Assembly: GCA_035631315.1 (NCBI GenBank)
Contig: DASQIZ010000116.1
Location: forward strand, 99,336-163,335
Source of the DNA: 40CM-2-70-7 sp035631315
Lineage (GTDB): Bacteria > Gemmatimonadota > Gemmatimonadetes > Gemmatimonadales > GWC2-71-9
DNA: 64,000 nt
Direction: 5' to 3'
This document shows positions 1 to 8,955 of the stretch, piece after piece. Numbering within the stretch: the first letter of the stretch is position 1; each line of letters starts with the position of its first letter. The notes under the pieces are model-generated. The model did not search any database. It had not been told where the DNA came from and saw only the letters and a list, made by a program, of their open reading frames with translations. The position numbers were made by a program, and so were the translations under genes.

Positions 1-2
1 GG

Positions 3-839
3 TTCGCTCCCGGGAATGGCCGGCCGAAATACTCACTGGTGTTCAACCGCATGAGTCCGTCCGCATACCTGCGTGGCCGCGCCAATGCGATCTTCTACAC
101 GCTGCACTACCTCGCCTTCCTGAAGCGCGCCGGAATTCCGGTGGTAAACGGGTACGACGCCTACGTCACGGAGACCTCCAAGGCGCTCCAGCTCGACCTG
201 CTCCGCCGCCTGGGTCTCCCCTTTCCGAAGGCCGAGGTCATCAATCATGCCTCGCAGGCGGCCGCCGCGGCGAGTGGCCTGCGATTCCCGATCGTCGTGA
301 AGCCCAACATCGGAGGCTCAGGCGCCGGGGTCACCCGCTTCGATACGCCCGCCGACCTCGCCACGGCCGTCAGTACCGGCACGCTCGACCTTGGCCTGGA
401 CCAGACGGCACTGGTGCAGGAGTACATCCCCGTCGAGGACCAGGGGATCGTCCGCGTCGAAGTCCTGGGCGGGAAGTTCCTCTACGCCATTCGCGTCTTC
501 GCGGACGCCGACTCCTTCAATCTCTGTCCCGCCGACGTCTGCCAGACCGTGGGTGGCGTGGAGCTCACCCGCGCGGCCTGTCCGGTGGACGCCCCGAAAA
601 ACGGGATGCGAGTTGAGGGATTCACGCCTCCCGCCGAGGTCATTGGTCAAGTCGAGCGGATCATGAAGGAGGCGAGCATCGACGTGGGGGGCGTGGAGTA
701 CCTCCACGATGCCCGCGACGGACAACGCTACTACTACGACATCAACGCACTCTCGAACTTCGTGGCCGACGCGCCGCGTGTGGTGGGATTCGATCCCTTC
801 GCCCGCCTGGTCGACTACCTGGAAAGGAAGGCGGTCTGA
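3..839 (+). CDS. ATP-grasp ligase (RimK-like), 5' end outside the window
   Basis: The reading frame is open to the left edge of the window, and residues before the first possible start (a GTG at 39) already look like the family (PKYSLVFNRMSPS), so the gene is truncated by the window. ATP-grasp enzymes join a carboxylate to an amine or thiol using ATP. Seen here: the pre-ATP-grasp and lid segment with GIPVVNGYDAY and SKALQL, an ATP-binding core with FPIVVKPNIGGSGAGV (glycine-rich loop), VQEYIP, then VEYLHDARDGQRYYYDINALSNF, the metal-binding end with its conserved D-x-N. The substrate cannot be told. It lies 2 nt upstream of a flavin monooxygenase gene, so the two are probably co-transcribed. 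Family call is firm; function is not. Confidence 0.85.
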   Translation, partial: FAPGNGRPKYSLVFNRMSPSAYLRGRANAIFYTLHYLAFLKRAGIPVVNGYDAYVTETSKALQLDLLRRLGLPFPKAEVINHASQAAAAASGLRFPIVVKPNIGGSGAGVTRFDTPADLATAVSTGTLDLGLDQTALVQEYIPVEDQGIVRVEVLGGKFLYAIRVFADADSFNLCPADVCQTVGGVELTRAACPVDAPKNGMRVEGFTPPAEVIGQVERIMKEASIDVGGVEYLHDARDGQRYYYDINALSNFVADAPRVVGFDPFARLVDYLERKAV

Positions 840-841
840 CC

Positions 842-1903
842 ATGCGATTCGGATATTGGCTTCCCGTCTTCGGTGGCTGGCTCCGCAACGTGCCCGATGA
901 AGGCATGGAAGCCACCTGGGAGTACGTCTCCCGCCTGGCGGTCCGCAGTGAGGAGCTCGGCTACGACGCTACGCTCATCGCCGAGCTGAACCTGAACGAC
1001 ATCCGGGGTCCCGAGGCACCCACGCTCGACGCCTGGAGCACCGTCGCCGCGCTGGCCGCGGTCACCAAGCGCCTCGAGTTGATGACGGCGGTACGCCCCA
1101 CGTTCCATCCACCGGCGCTCTGCGCCAAGCAGGCCGCGACCATCGATCGGATGAGCGGCGGCCGGCTCACCCTCAACGTCGTGTCTTCCTGGTGGGCCGA
1201 AGAAGCGCGGCAATATGGCGTGGAGTTCGATCAGCACGACGCGCGATATGCCCGCACCGAAGAGTGGCTGGCCGTCGTGAGCGGAATGTGGTCGGAGCCG
1301 CGTTTCAGTTACGCTGGGCGCTACTACCGGATCGAAAACGCCATCCTCGAGCCGAAGCCCCTGTCGCGTCCCCGTCCCGTGCTCTACGCCGGCGGTGAGT
1401 CGGAGGCCGCGAAGGCGCTGATCGCCGAGGCCTGCGACGCGTACCTGATGCACGGGGACCCCGTGGAGCGCATCGCCGCCAAGGTCGACGACATGAGCAC
1501 CCGGCGGGAAAGGGTCGGGAAGCCACCGCTCCGGTTCGGGGTGGCGGGCTACGTCGTGTGCCGGAACACCGACGTGGAGGCGCGGCAGGAGGTGGCCCGA
1601 ATCACCGACGTCCACAGCAATGCCGCGAGCTACGCCAACTATCAGGACTGGCTCTCGAACACAAAACTGGAACGAAAGGTGAGCCTCGAGGACTATTCGG
1701 TCTCCAATCGGGGCCTGGAGACGGGGCTGGTCGGCACCCCCGACCGCATCGCCGAGCGGCTCCTGGCACTCGAGGAAGCCGGCGTGGATCTGGTCCTCCT
1801 CCAGTTCAGCCCCCAGCTCGAGGAGATGGAGCGGTTCGCTGAGGAAGTCATTCCGTTGGTGCGCGCAACCAAAACGCCTGCTGGCGCGTCCTATCATGCA
1901 TGA
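842..1903 (+). CDS. LLM-class FMNH2-dependent monooxygenase (SsuD/SfnG-like)
   Basis: A 353-residue bacterial-luciferase-fold (TIM barrel) monooxygenase. These enzymes use reduced FMN and O2 to oxidise substrates such as alkanesulfonates or dimethyl sulfone. Family features seen: MRFGYWLPVFGGWL at the N-terminus, ATIDRMSGGRLTLNVVSSWW in the middle (the segment around the flavin phosphate), VLYAGGESEAAK, and the C-terminal VGTPDRIAERL and LLQFSPQLEEMERF, the latter close to the SfnG/SsuD group. Length is normal. The start follows the ATP-grasp stop by 2 nt and the stop overlaps the next start (ATGA at 1900-1903), so translation is probably coupled. No dedicated flavin reductase lies in the window. 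The ATP-grasp partner suggests a small tailoring pathway rather than plain sulfur scavenging, but that is inference. Confidence 0.88.
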   Translation: MRFGYWLPVFGGWLRNVPDEGMEATWEYVSRLAVRSEELGYDATLIAELNLNDIRGPEAPTLDAWSTVAALAAVTKRLELMTAVRPTFHPPALCAKQAATIDRMSGGRLTLNVVSSWWAEEARQYGVEFDQHDARYARTEEWLAVVSGMWSEPRFSYAGRYYRIENAILEPKPLSRPRPVLYAGGESEAAKALIAEACDAYLMHGDPVERIAAKVDDMSTRRERVGKPPLRFGVAGYVVCRNTDVEARQEVARITDVHSNAASYANYQDWLSNTKLERKVSLEDYSVSNRGLETGLVGTPDRIAERLLALEEAGVDLVLLQFSPQLEEMERFAEEVIPLVRATKTPAGASYHA

Positions 1904-4395
1904 CCTTCCGCTGGGAACCCGTCGTCCAGGACCTGCGGTATGCGGTCCGCGGCCTCCGTAGCAAACCGGCATTCACCATTGCGGTGACGCTCACCCTGGC
2001 CCTCGGAATCGGGGCCAACACCGCGATGTTCTCTGTGGTCGACCGGCTGCTGTTCCGGCCGCCGCCGATGCTCCACGACCCCAGCCGCGTCCATCGCGTG
2101 TATACCGCCCAGACATACCGCGGCAAGGAATACACGAACTCGAGCATGGCCTTCGGGCGCTACCTGGACCTCACCAGCGCCACGCACGTCTTCGATCGGG
2201 CCGCCGAATTCACGCAGCGTTCGCTGGCCATCGGCCTTGGGACCGATGCCCGGGAGATGCAGGTGGGCGCGGTGAGCGCGAGCTTCTTCGGATTCTTCGA
2301 CGCCCCCCCCACACTGGGCCGCTATTTCACGAGCGCCGAAGACACCTTTCCAGTCGGGACCCCGGTGGCCGTGCTGGGCTACGGATACTGGCAGACGCGC
2401 TACGGCGGCCGGCCGGACGTTTTGGGCCAGACGATGCAGATCGGAGCTACGCTCTACACCATCATCGGCGTAGCGCCCCGGGGTTTCGTGGGGCTCTGGC
2501 CCGGGACGCCGAGTGCCGTGTACATCCCGATCGCGGTCTATGGCGCCGAGCAGGGCAAGTCGATTCATATCCACGGCGAACAGTGGTGGATGACGTACCA
2601 CTGGACCTGGGCAAGCATGATGGTTGAGCGCCGGGTGGGGGTGACGCAACACGCCGCTGATGCCGATCTCACACAGGGTTTCCTGAAGACCGTCGAGATC
2701 GACTACGCCCGCGATACGAGAGACCGCACGCCCATGAGTCTGCTGAAGTCCCACGCCTACGCCGGATCGATCCTCTCCGAACGCGGTCCTCACGAATCAC
2801 CCGAAGCCAAGGTCGCGACTTGGCTCGGGGGGGTGGCCCTCGTGGTACTGCTGATCGCTTGCGCCAATGTCGCGAACCTGCTGCTCGCCCGCGCACTGCA
2901 GCGGAGGCGTGAGATCGCCGTCCGCCTGGCGCTGGGCGTGAGCCGGTGGCGTCTGAGCGCCCAGCTCCTCACCGAAAGCTTCCTCCTGGCGACACTTGGC
3001 GGTCTGGCGGGCCTCGTGGTGGCCCAGTTCGGCGGCGCCATCCTGCGACGGGCACTGCTCGACGCCAAGACCGACACGCCCGTGATCACGGATCCGCGCA
3101 CCCTCGTGATCGTAGGTGCGGCCATACTCGTGGCCGGGCTGCTCACCGGCCTGGCACCGGTTTTCCAGACTAGGCGCGTGGACTTGACCAGCGATCTCAA
3201 GACCGGCGTTCGGGAGGGCGCCATTCACAGGTCGCGAACGCGCGTCGCCTTGCTGGTCCTCCAGGGCGCGCTCTCCGTGGTGCTTCTTGTGGGTGCCGGG
3301 CTATTCGTGCGCTCGCTCAACAACGTGAAGCATCTGCCCCTCGGCTTCGACCCAGACTCCGTGGCCGTGGTGGATCTGCAGATGCGCGGAGTAACCCTCG
3401 ACAGCGCGGCGGGTTGGGGCCTTCGTCACCGGCTCCTCGCGGAGGCGCAGACGCTCCCGGGCGTGACCCATTCGTCCCGACAGATCACGATGCCGTTCTG
3501 GAGCTCCTGGAATCAGAATATTCACGTGGCGGGCGTCGATTCGACCGACCGGCTCGGCTCGTTCTACCTGAACGCGGTATCTCCGGACTACTTCCCCACG
3601 ATGGGCACGCGGCTCCTGGAAGGACGTGCTATCGGCGTGCAGGATCAAGAGGGAGCGCCGCGGTCAATGGTGGTCAGCCAGTCCATGGCGCACGTGCTGT
3701 GGCCGGGAGAAGACGCCCTGGGCAAGTGCGTCCGCATCGGCGACGACACGATGCCCTGTACCTATGTGGTGGGAGTCGCGGAGACCGTGAAGAGCCAGGA
3801 CCTCGAGTCGGACCCCGGATACTTCTACTACCTGTCCACGGAGCAGTTTGCCCGCGACAATGGCGGTATTTTCGTCCGCACGCACGGTGATCCTGAGGCG
3901 TACAAGGAAGTGGTACGGAAGCGCCTCCAGGTGCTGATGCCCGGCCCGTCGTATGTCACCGTGACGCCGTTGTCGGAAGTCTTCGGCAATGAGACCCGGT
4001 CGTGGCGCCTGGGCGCCACGATGTTCACGGTCTTCGGTCTCCTGGCCCTCACGCTCGCCGCCATTGGCCTGTACAGCGTCATCGCGTACAGTGTCCACCA
4101 GCGCACCCACGAAATGGGAGTCCGCGTAGCCCTCGGCGCCGGCGTCCAGGACCTGATCCGCCTGGTGCTCCGGGAAGGACTGTTGCTGGCGGCGGTGGGG
4201 GTGGCACTCGGGACCGTCGTGGCGTTCATCATCGCCCGCTGGGTGAAGCCTCTCCTCTTCCAGGAGTCCCCCCGCGACCCGGCCGTCTTCGTCGGGGTCG
4301 CGGTGACGCTGCTCGCCGTCGCACTGTTCGCGAGCGTGATCCCGGCCCGCCGGGCGAGCCGGGTGGACCCGATGCAGGCGCTGCGATCGGAGTGA
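1900..4395 (+). CDS. MacB/FtsX-family ABC permease (orphan duplicated permease type)
   Basis: An 831-residue inner-membrane protein of the duplicated permease type common in Acidobacteriota and Gemmatimonadota, usually without a linked ATPase. N-terminal helix at about residues 20-45 (AFTIAVTLTLALGIGANTAMFSVV), then a MacB periplasmic-core domain to about residue 300, a three-helix FtsX bundle with LLLARALQRRREIAVRLALG, a second helix plus periplasmic domain from about residue 445, and a final FtsX bundle ending in VIPARRASRVDPMQALRSE, the classical end of the family. No ATP-binding subunit is encoded nearby, so either a distant ATPase serves it or it works otherwise. It starts inside the stop of the monooxygenase gene (4-nt overlap). 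Family call is secure; substrate is unknown. Confidence 0.92.
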   Translation: MTFRWEPVVQDLRYAVRGLRSKPAFTIAVTLTLALGIGANTAMFSVVDRLLFRPPPMLHDPSRVHRVYTAQTYRGKEYTNSSMAFGRYLDLTSATHVFDRAAEFTQRSLAIGLGTDAREMQVGAVSASFFGFFDAPPTLGRYFTSAEDTFPVGTPVAVLGYGYWQTRYGGRPDVLGQTMQIGATLYTIIGVAPRGFVGLWPGTPSAVYIPIAVYGAEQGKSIHIHGEQWWMTYHWTWASMMVERRVGVTQHAADADLTQGFLKTVEIDYARDTRDRTPMSLLKSHAYAGSILSERGPHESPEAKVATWLGGVALVVLLIACANVANLLLARALQRRREIAVRLALGVSRWRLSAQLLTESFLLATLGGLAGLVVAQFGGAILRRALLDAKTDTPVITDPRTLVIVGAAILVAGLLTGLAPVFQTRRVDLTSDLKTGVREGAIHRSRTRVALLVLQGALSVVLLVGAGLFVRSLNNVKHLPLGFDPDSVAVVDLQMRGVTLDSAAGWGLRHRLLAEAQTLPGVTHSSRQITMPFWSSWNQNIHVAGVDSTDRLGSFYLNAVSPDYFPTMGTRLLEGRAIGVQDQEGAPRSMVVSQSMAHVLWPGEDALGKCVRIGDDTMPCTYVVGVAETVKSQDLESDPGYFYYLSTEQFARDNGGIFVRTHGDPEAYKEVVRKRLQVLMPGPSYVTVTPLSEVFGNETRSWRLGATMFTVFGLLALTLAAIGLYSVIAYSVHQRTHEMGVRVALGAGVQDLIRLVLREGLLLAAVGVALGTVVAFIIARWVKPLLFQESPRDPAVFVGVAVTLLAVALFASVIPARRASRVDPMQALRSE

Positions 4396-4415
4396 CCCCC
4401 GGCTCACGCCGGGGG
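4396..4415 (+). terminator. GC hairpin after the permease gene
   Basis: Perfect 8-bp inverted repeat (CCCCCGGC, loop TCAC, GCCGGGGG) beginning at the first base after the permease stop. It is followed by TTAG rather than a long T-run, so it is at best a weak intrinsic terminator or an mRNA 3'-end stabiliser. Confidence 0.5.
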
Positions 4416-4450
4416 TTAGTGAATTCCGAATTCGGGATCGATGTTCACTG

Positions 4451-4472
4451 ACCCCGGGCGTTAGCCCGGGGT
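4451..4472 (+). repeat. second GC hairpin, just upstream of the helicase gene
   Basis: Perfect 9-bp inverted repeat (ACCCCGGGC, loop GTTA, GCCCGGGGT), 35 nt after the previous hairpin and similar in form to it. Its last base starts a TTGACA hexamer (4472-4477), but the spacing from there to the TATCTT element at 4489 is only 11 nt, so the TTGACA is not a convincing -35. It may be a second terminator arm or an operator. Confidence 0.4.
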
Positions 4473-4488
4473 TGACAGTCTCTTCGTA

Positions 4489-4504
4489 TATCTTCCCCTA
4501 TCCC
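4489..4504 (+). promoter_or_regulatory. TATCTT -10-like element, likely leaderless start
   Basis: TATCTT at 4489-4494 lies 10 nt before the ATG at 4505, and no Shine-Dalgarno sequence is present. It matches the TAnnnT hexamer that recurs at the same place before other genes in this window. Confidence 0.4.
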
Positions 4505-7387
4505 ATGGACATCACCCCGCTCGAGAATCAGCGAAAGGCCATCGAGGCCCCGCTGGGCCCGGTGCTGGTCGTCGCCGGGCCGGGCGCGGGGAAGACCTTC
4601 TGCCTGATCAGCCGCATCGAGTATCTCATCACGAAGCACGGCATCGCGCCCGACCGGATCTGCGTCGTCACCTTCACCAACAAGGCAGCGGAAGAAATCG
4701 CGGTCCGTCTGCGCAAGGTCCTGGGGGACCGGGCCGAGGAGCTCACGAGGGGCACGCTGCATTCACTCTGCTTGCATGTGCTTCGCGAGCGCGCGGATCT
4801 GATCGGGTTGGCCCGGGGATTCGGGGTCGCGGATGAGCAGTATCAGCTCGCGATTCTCGCGCGTCTGAAGGTCTACGCCAAGGAACGCACGTCCCTCTTG
4901 AATCGTTTCTCCCGCCGGCGGATGCAGGACTTCAAACTGTCCGCCAAGGACGAGCAGCTATTCCGCGATTACACGGACTATCTGGTCCGGCGGAACCTGG
5001 TCGATTTCGACGACATCATCGTCCGCACCGACGATCTGCTCCGCAATCAGTCGGTCATCGCCGACGAGATTTCGGCGCGATGGGACTATCTCCTGGTAGA
5101 TGAGTTCCAGGACCTGAGTCCCATGCAGTACGCCATCCTGAAGCGTCTCGCCCCCCACAAGAACTTCTTCGCCGTGGGTGATGAGGATCAGTCGATCTTC
5201 AGCTGGACCGGCGCGGATCCGAAGATGCTCGACTCGTTCCGCCGGGACTACGGTGTCACGCCCATCGTGCTCGACCGGAATTGCCGCAGCTCACGCCAGA
5301 TCTTCGACGTCGCCCGCCGCCTGGTAGAGGAGAACCCCCAACTCTTCCACAAACAGCTGTCCGCCGACCGCGATGCCGCATACCCGGTCCGCGCCCTCGG
5401 GTTCGGGGATGAGGAGTCGGAGGCGAGCTGGCTCATCTCCGACATCAAGGAGGACATGGCGGCAAATGGCGGGGACTGGGGCGACTACGCCTTGCTCTAC
5501 CGGAGGCACCAGGTCGGCGATCTCCTCGAGAGCCATCTGCTGCGCGCCGGCATTCCCTGCCGCCTCGCCCGGGGCCGGTCCCTGAACGAGGATGACGTGA
5601 TCGGTCCGATCATCGGGGCTCTGCGCGTGGTGCGCGATCCCACCGATCAGGTCGCTTTGATTGCGCTCGCAGGCAGCGTCCTCCCCGTCGATCTGTTTCA
5701 GGAGGTCGAAGCAGCCGCGAAATCGAGCGATTTCCTGCTCGCCGTCCGCGACCTGGCCCGAAAACGCCCCCACAAGGATCCCGATGGGCGCAAGCTGTGG
5801 CGACTGGTCTATCAAGCGGAAAACCTCTCCGCCCTCGCGCGTTCCCAGCACACTCTGGGGGGCCTGATCGACGAGCTGCTGTCGGAGCGCCTGGGTCCCT
5901 ACACCAACGTGCTCGAAGACCGCCATGACGATGTGAGCGACCCCGCCGACAGCCCCGAAGCCGTGCGGCTCTCAGCAGGGCTCGCGCGGGCAATGGCCGG
6001 CGGGAGTGATGTCGTGATCGAGCCGCTGAATGGCCTGGGGCTCGCTCTCCGCAGCATGCTGACGGCGTCGGGACTTCGCCGCGTGTCCACGCCGGAGATA
6101 GGCAAACAGGCTGGCCCCTTCGACCTCCACCTCGGTCCTCAGGATGCCGGTCCCCTCGGCCTCGCCCTCACGGTCTTCAAGGCCCTGCAGCTCGCCCACA
6201 CGAGGGACGTGAAGGAGCCGTTGAGCCAGTTTGTCACCTTCGACACGGAGACGACGGGGAAGGATCCCGCGACGGCCGAGATCGTCGATCTCGCGGCGGT
6301 GCGGGTCGTCGACGGCACCATCGTCGACAAGTTCTCCCGGCTGATCCGTCCGGAGCACGGCATTCCGTCGGCGGTCGCGAAGATCCACGGCTATTCGGAT
6401 GCGGATGTCGCCGATGCGCCGTCATTCGCCGAGGTATGGCCCGCATTCAAGGCATTTGTCGGTACCGACCTGATGGTGGCGCACAACGGGATGGAGTTCG
6501 ACGTCCCCATTCTCCGGCGACTGGCGGGAGCGCAAGAGACCGCCTCGATGGTGTTCTTCGACACCCTGCCCCTCGCGCGGTCTCTCTTCCAGGAGAGCGC
6601 CAAGCTCACGGACCTCGCGGCGCGCTTCAAGATCGATCCCGGTGACGCACACCACGCGCTCGACGACGCACGGGCACTCGCCTACGTGTATCAAGAGCTC
6701 ATCCGCCTGCGTGCCCGGCGCGCCCGCAAGGCCGTCCTCGTCGACCTGCTCGGCCACCTGGCCCTGGCACTGGCCCTCGAGCCTGCCGCCCGCGCTTCGG
6801 GCGAGGGGAAGATGCTCTTCGAGATCGGCCGCGCCCGCGCGCTTGGCCGCTACAGTGACGCGCTCGAGTCGTACGAGGTCGACCACGACCGCACGGGTGT
6901 GGGGCCGGGACGCGACGAGATCGTGAAGGAGCTGGGTGGCGCGGCCCGGATGGCCCGACTGCAGGCGGAGTACGATCCCGAGCTGGCCCAGCCGAGGGCA
7001 GTAGCCCGGCTGCGCGCCCTGATGGGTGACGACGCGTCACTGCCGATTGCAGACGGGATCACGAGACTGCTCGAGCGGGTCGCGTTGTCATCGAGAGATG
7101 GCGCCAGCACCGACCCCCACTGCGTCACCCTGCTCACCCTGCATTCCACCAAGGGGCTCGAGTTCTCGCGGGTCTACATCGTGGGCGTGGAGGATTTTCA
7201 GATCCCCGGGTACCGCACCATGCGCGATCAGGTCGAGGACGAGATCCAGGAAGGGCGCCGCCTGCTGTACGTCGGCATGACCCGGGCGAAGGACCGGCTC
7301 ATCCTCACCCGGGCCGATCAGCGATCGGGCATGCCGTCGGGCGCCAATCAGTTCCTGGACGAAATGGGGTTGGAGCTCGAGATGTGA
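4505..7387 (+). CDS. UvrD/PcrA-like superfamily 1 helicase with an inserted DEDDh 3'-5' exonuclease
   Basis: A 960-residue fusion. Residues 1 to about 560 carry the first helicase part: Q-motif region ENQRKAI, Walker A AGPGAGKT (24-31), VTFTNKAA, Walker B LLVDEFQDLSP near 199, and GDEDQSIFSWTGA (motif III). From about 577 to 745 comes a DnaQ-type exonuclease: Exo I DTETTG (D580), Exo II AHNGMEFD (N661) and Exo III HHALDDA (H716-x4-D721). The helicase then resumes with TLLTLHSTKGLEF (motif V) and GRRLLYVGMTRAKDR (motif VI). All catalytic residues of both activities are visible. Ordinary UvrD is about 700 residues. The ATG at 4505 is preferred over an upstream TTG (4472) because the Q motif follows it directly. 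The likely job is DNA repair or processing, unwinding and trimming in one chain. Confidence 0.93.
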   Translation: MDITPLENQRKAIEAPLGPVLVVAGPGAGKTFCLISRIEYLITKHGIAPDRICVVTFTNKAAEEIAVRLRKVLGDRAEELTRGTLHSLCLHVLRERADLIGLARGFGVADEQYQLAILARLKVYAKERTSLLNRFSRRRMQDFKLSAKDEQLFRDYTDYLVRRNLVDFDDIIVRTDDLLRNQSVIADEISARWDYLLVDEFQDLSPMQYAILKRLAPHKNFFAVGDEDQSIFSWTGADPKMLDSFRRDYGVTPIVLDRNCRSSRQIFDVARRLVEENPQLFHKQLSADRDAAYPVRALGFGDEESEASWLISDIKEDMAANGGDWGDYALLYRRHQVGDLLESHLLRAGIPCRLARGRSLNEDDVIGPIIGALRVVRDPTDQVALIALAGSVLPVDLFQEVEAAAKSSDFLLAVRDLARKRPHKDPDGRKLWRLVYQAENLSALARSQHTLGGLIDELLSERLGPYTNVLEDRHDDVSDPADSPEAVRLSAGLARAMAGGSDVVIEPLNGLGLALRSMLTASGLRRVSTPEIGKQAGPFDLHLGPQDAGPLGLALTVFKALQLAHTRDVKEPLSQFVTFDTETTGKDPATAEIVDLAAVRVVDGTIVDKFSRLIRPEHGIPSAVAKIHGYSDADVADAPSFAEVWPAFKAFVGTDLMVAHNGMEFDVPILRRLAGAQETASMVFFDTLPLARSLFQESAKLTDLAARFKIDPGDAHHALDDARALAYVYQELIRLRARRARKAVLVDLLGHLALALALEPAARASGEGKMLFEIGRARALGRYSDALESYEVDHDRTGVGPGRDEIVKELGGAARMARLQAEYDPELAQPRAVARLRALMGDDASLPIADGITRLLERVALSSRDGASTDPHCVTLLTLHSTKGLEFSRVYIVGVEDFQIPGYRTMRDQVEDEIQEGRRLLYVGMTRAKDRLILTRADQRSGMPSGANQFLDEMGLELEM

Positions 7388-7405
7388 TGAGGGTTGCTTT
7401 GCGCG

Positions 7406-8308
7406 TCACGAGATCCGCGCCACCGCCCACCGACGCCGCACCGCCCGTACACCCAGCGCCGCGGCCCCAACCGGAATCGCTGCGGCAATCACCATCGGCA
7501 CCAGATACACCAGCACCCAAATAAGGCCGTCGGCGACCCGGCGCAGAGTTCCCAACAAATCGGAAAACGACGTTCGGACGGTGGCCAAGGGGCGCCATCC
7601 GGCGGTGGCGATCGGTTGACTCAGAGCGTCCGGCACCAGAGACACTTTGATGGTCGCGAGGGACGCCAGCTTACTGAGCGTGCCCATCCGAGCCTGAGTC
7701 TGCTCGATCTGTCCTCGAACGTCAGTCAGCTGGTTGAACACCTCCAGTACGTCCGCCGCCTTCAGAGTTCGCTGGCCCACCGTCACCAGCAGCGTCCGCA
7801 ACTCCGCCTCCGTCGCCCGCAGGTTGGTGAGTTGGGCGCCGAGGTCCGTGTATTCCGCCGTTACGTCTTCCCCGCTGACGCTCTCGTTCTCCACCCGGAT
7901 AGCGGTGTGACGAATGGCGTCCAGCGTCGGCGTGAGCTGATCGTTGGGGACGCGGAGCGTAATACTGGCCACCACCTGCCCGTTCGTTCTCCACTGCCGG
8001 GCATCTTCGACGAAGCCTCCAGCAGCCAATGCGGCCGCGGCCAGCCGCGCGCTCGTCGAATCGGGATGGCGGACAATCACCCGGATCTCAGCCGATTGCG
8101 TGATCATCCGTTGTGCGGAACTGTGGTTCGCAGCCTGGCGGTAGAGCATGGACTTCGCCGTCGCTTGATCCCGGGGCAGCGCACCCGTACTCACTGGTGC
8201 TTCTTCCACGGGACTCCCGTTGTAGGATTGCAACGGGGCGTCGGCGCCTGTGGTTTTTCGGCAGGCGGCAAGTGAAAGCACTCCGGCAACCAGCCACGCA
8301 CGCTTCAT
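7406..8308 (-). CDS. DUF4349-domain lipoprotein
   Basis: A 300-residue envelope protein. The start at 8308 is chosen because it gives a lipoprotein signal MKRAWLVAGVLSLAAC with a lipobox cysteine and has GGAGA upstream; an in-frame start 45 nt further up would bury the signal. The middle (about 60-240) matches DUF4349: IRVIVRHPDSTSARL, a GGFVEDARQW turn, VPNDQLTPTLDAIR, then a predicted coiled coil (LTNLRATEAELRTLLV to IEQTQARMGTLSKL). A hydrophobic helix near 265-285 is followed by a basic tail, typical of the family. The function of DUF4349 is unknown. It converges on the helicase gene, 18 nt away. Confidence 0.82.
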   Translation of the reverse strand: MKRAWLVAGVLSLAACRKTTGADAPLQSYNGSPVEEAPVSTGALPRDQATAKSMLYRQAANHSSAQRMITQSAEIRVIVRHPDSTSARLAAAALAAGGFVEDARQWRTNGQVVASITLRVPNDQLTPTLDAIRHTAIRVENESVSGEDVTAEYTDLGAQLTNLRATEAELRTLLVTVGQRTLKAADVLEVFNQLTDVRGQIEQTQARMGTLSKLASLATIKVSLVPDALSQPIATAGWRPLATVRTSFSDLLGTLRRVADGLIWVLVYLVPMVIAAAIPVGAAALGVRAVRRRWAVARIS

Positions 8309-8469
8309 CGAGTGTCTCCAGGAAGAGGTTCTCTCTTGTATCCCCGCAGACATGTCGTTTCGATGAGAGGGGGATTGCAGTCCGTCGTGAAGAGAGACGC
8401 CGGATTCCCCGTTCCTCGCACACCCAGTCAGGGTAGCGTAAGATTGGTGCGCCCCCGTTCGAGGTCCCC

Positions 8470-8955
8470 ATGCCCATCGACGCGACCGCCACCCTGCTCT
8501 CCGCGTACTCGGCGAGCGCCCGCATCAACCAGTATCTGGTCGAGCGCCTGCACCCCTCACTCTGGCGCGTCAAGGTACCAGGGGCGAAGGTCCGCACCAT
8601 CGCCGCCCTCGTTGCCCACGTGCACAACTGCGGGCTGGTCTATCTCCGCCGCGCCGCGCCCAAAGTTCCGGTGCCTCCGGAGCTCGACCGGTTCTCGGTC
8701 ACACAGAAGGAGGCCGCGCGCGTATTGGGGGCCAAGCGGAAGGCAGTCCTACGGATCGTGACGCAATGCCTGCGGGAGGAGAGACGGTTGGACGGCTGGT
8801 CGAGCGGCAACGCCGCAATGTTCCTTGCCTACTACATGAGCCACGACGCTCACCACCGCGGCCAGATCGTGACGCTCGCCCGGCTCCTGGGCCACCCCAT
8901 ATCCACCAAGACCATGTCCGGGATGTGGCAGTGGGGCGTGCGGTCTAGAGAGTGA
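8470..8955 (+). CDS. DinB-family four-helix protein
   Basis: A 161-residue DinB/DUF664-like protein. The fold binds a divalent metal through three histidines; here the candidates are in ALVAHVHN (about residue 54-58) and in MSHDAHHRGQI (about 130-136), the latter a very typical DinB ending. Related proteins include metal-dependent thiol transferases and DNA-damage-induced proteins of unknown role. GAGG lies 5 nt before the ATG, and a TAAGAT hexamer sits at 8440-8445, giving a possible 5' leader of about 20 nt. The 3' end overlaps the convergent lipoprotein gene by 11 bp. Confidence 0.8.
   Translation: MPIDATATLLSAYSASARINQYLVERLHPSLWRVKVPGAKVRTIAALVAHVHNCGLVYLRRAAPKVPVPPELDRFSVTQKEAARVLGAKRKAVLRIVTQCLREERRLDGWSSGNAAMFLAYYMSHDAHHRGQIVTLARLLGHPISTKTMSGMWQWGVRSRE

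Noticed and set aside
4472..4504. TTG start 33 nt before the helicase ATG and a TTGACA there as a -35 box
   Set aside because: The helicase Q motif follows the ATG directly, and the TTGACA is only 11 nt from the TATCTT element, too near for a normal promoter.
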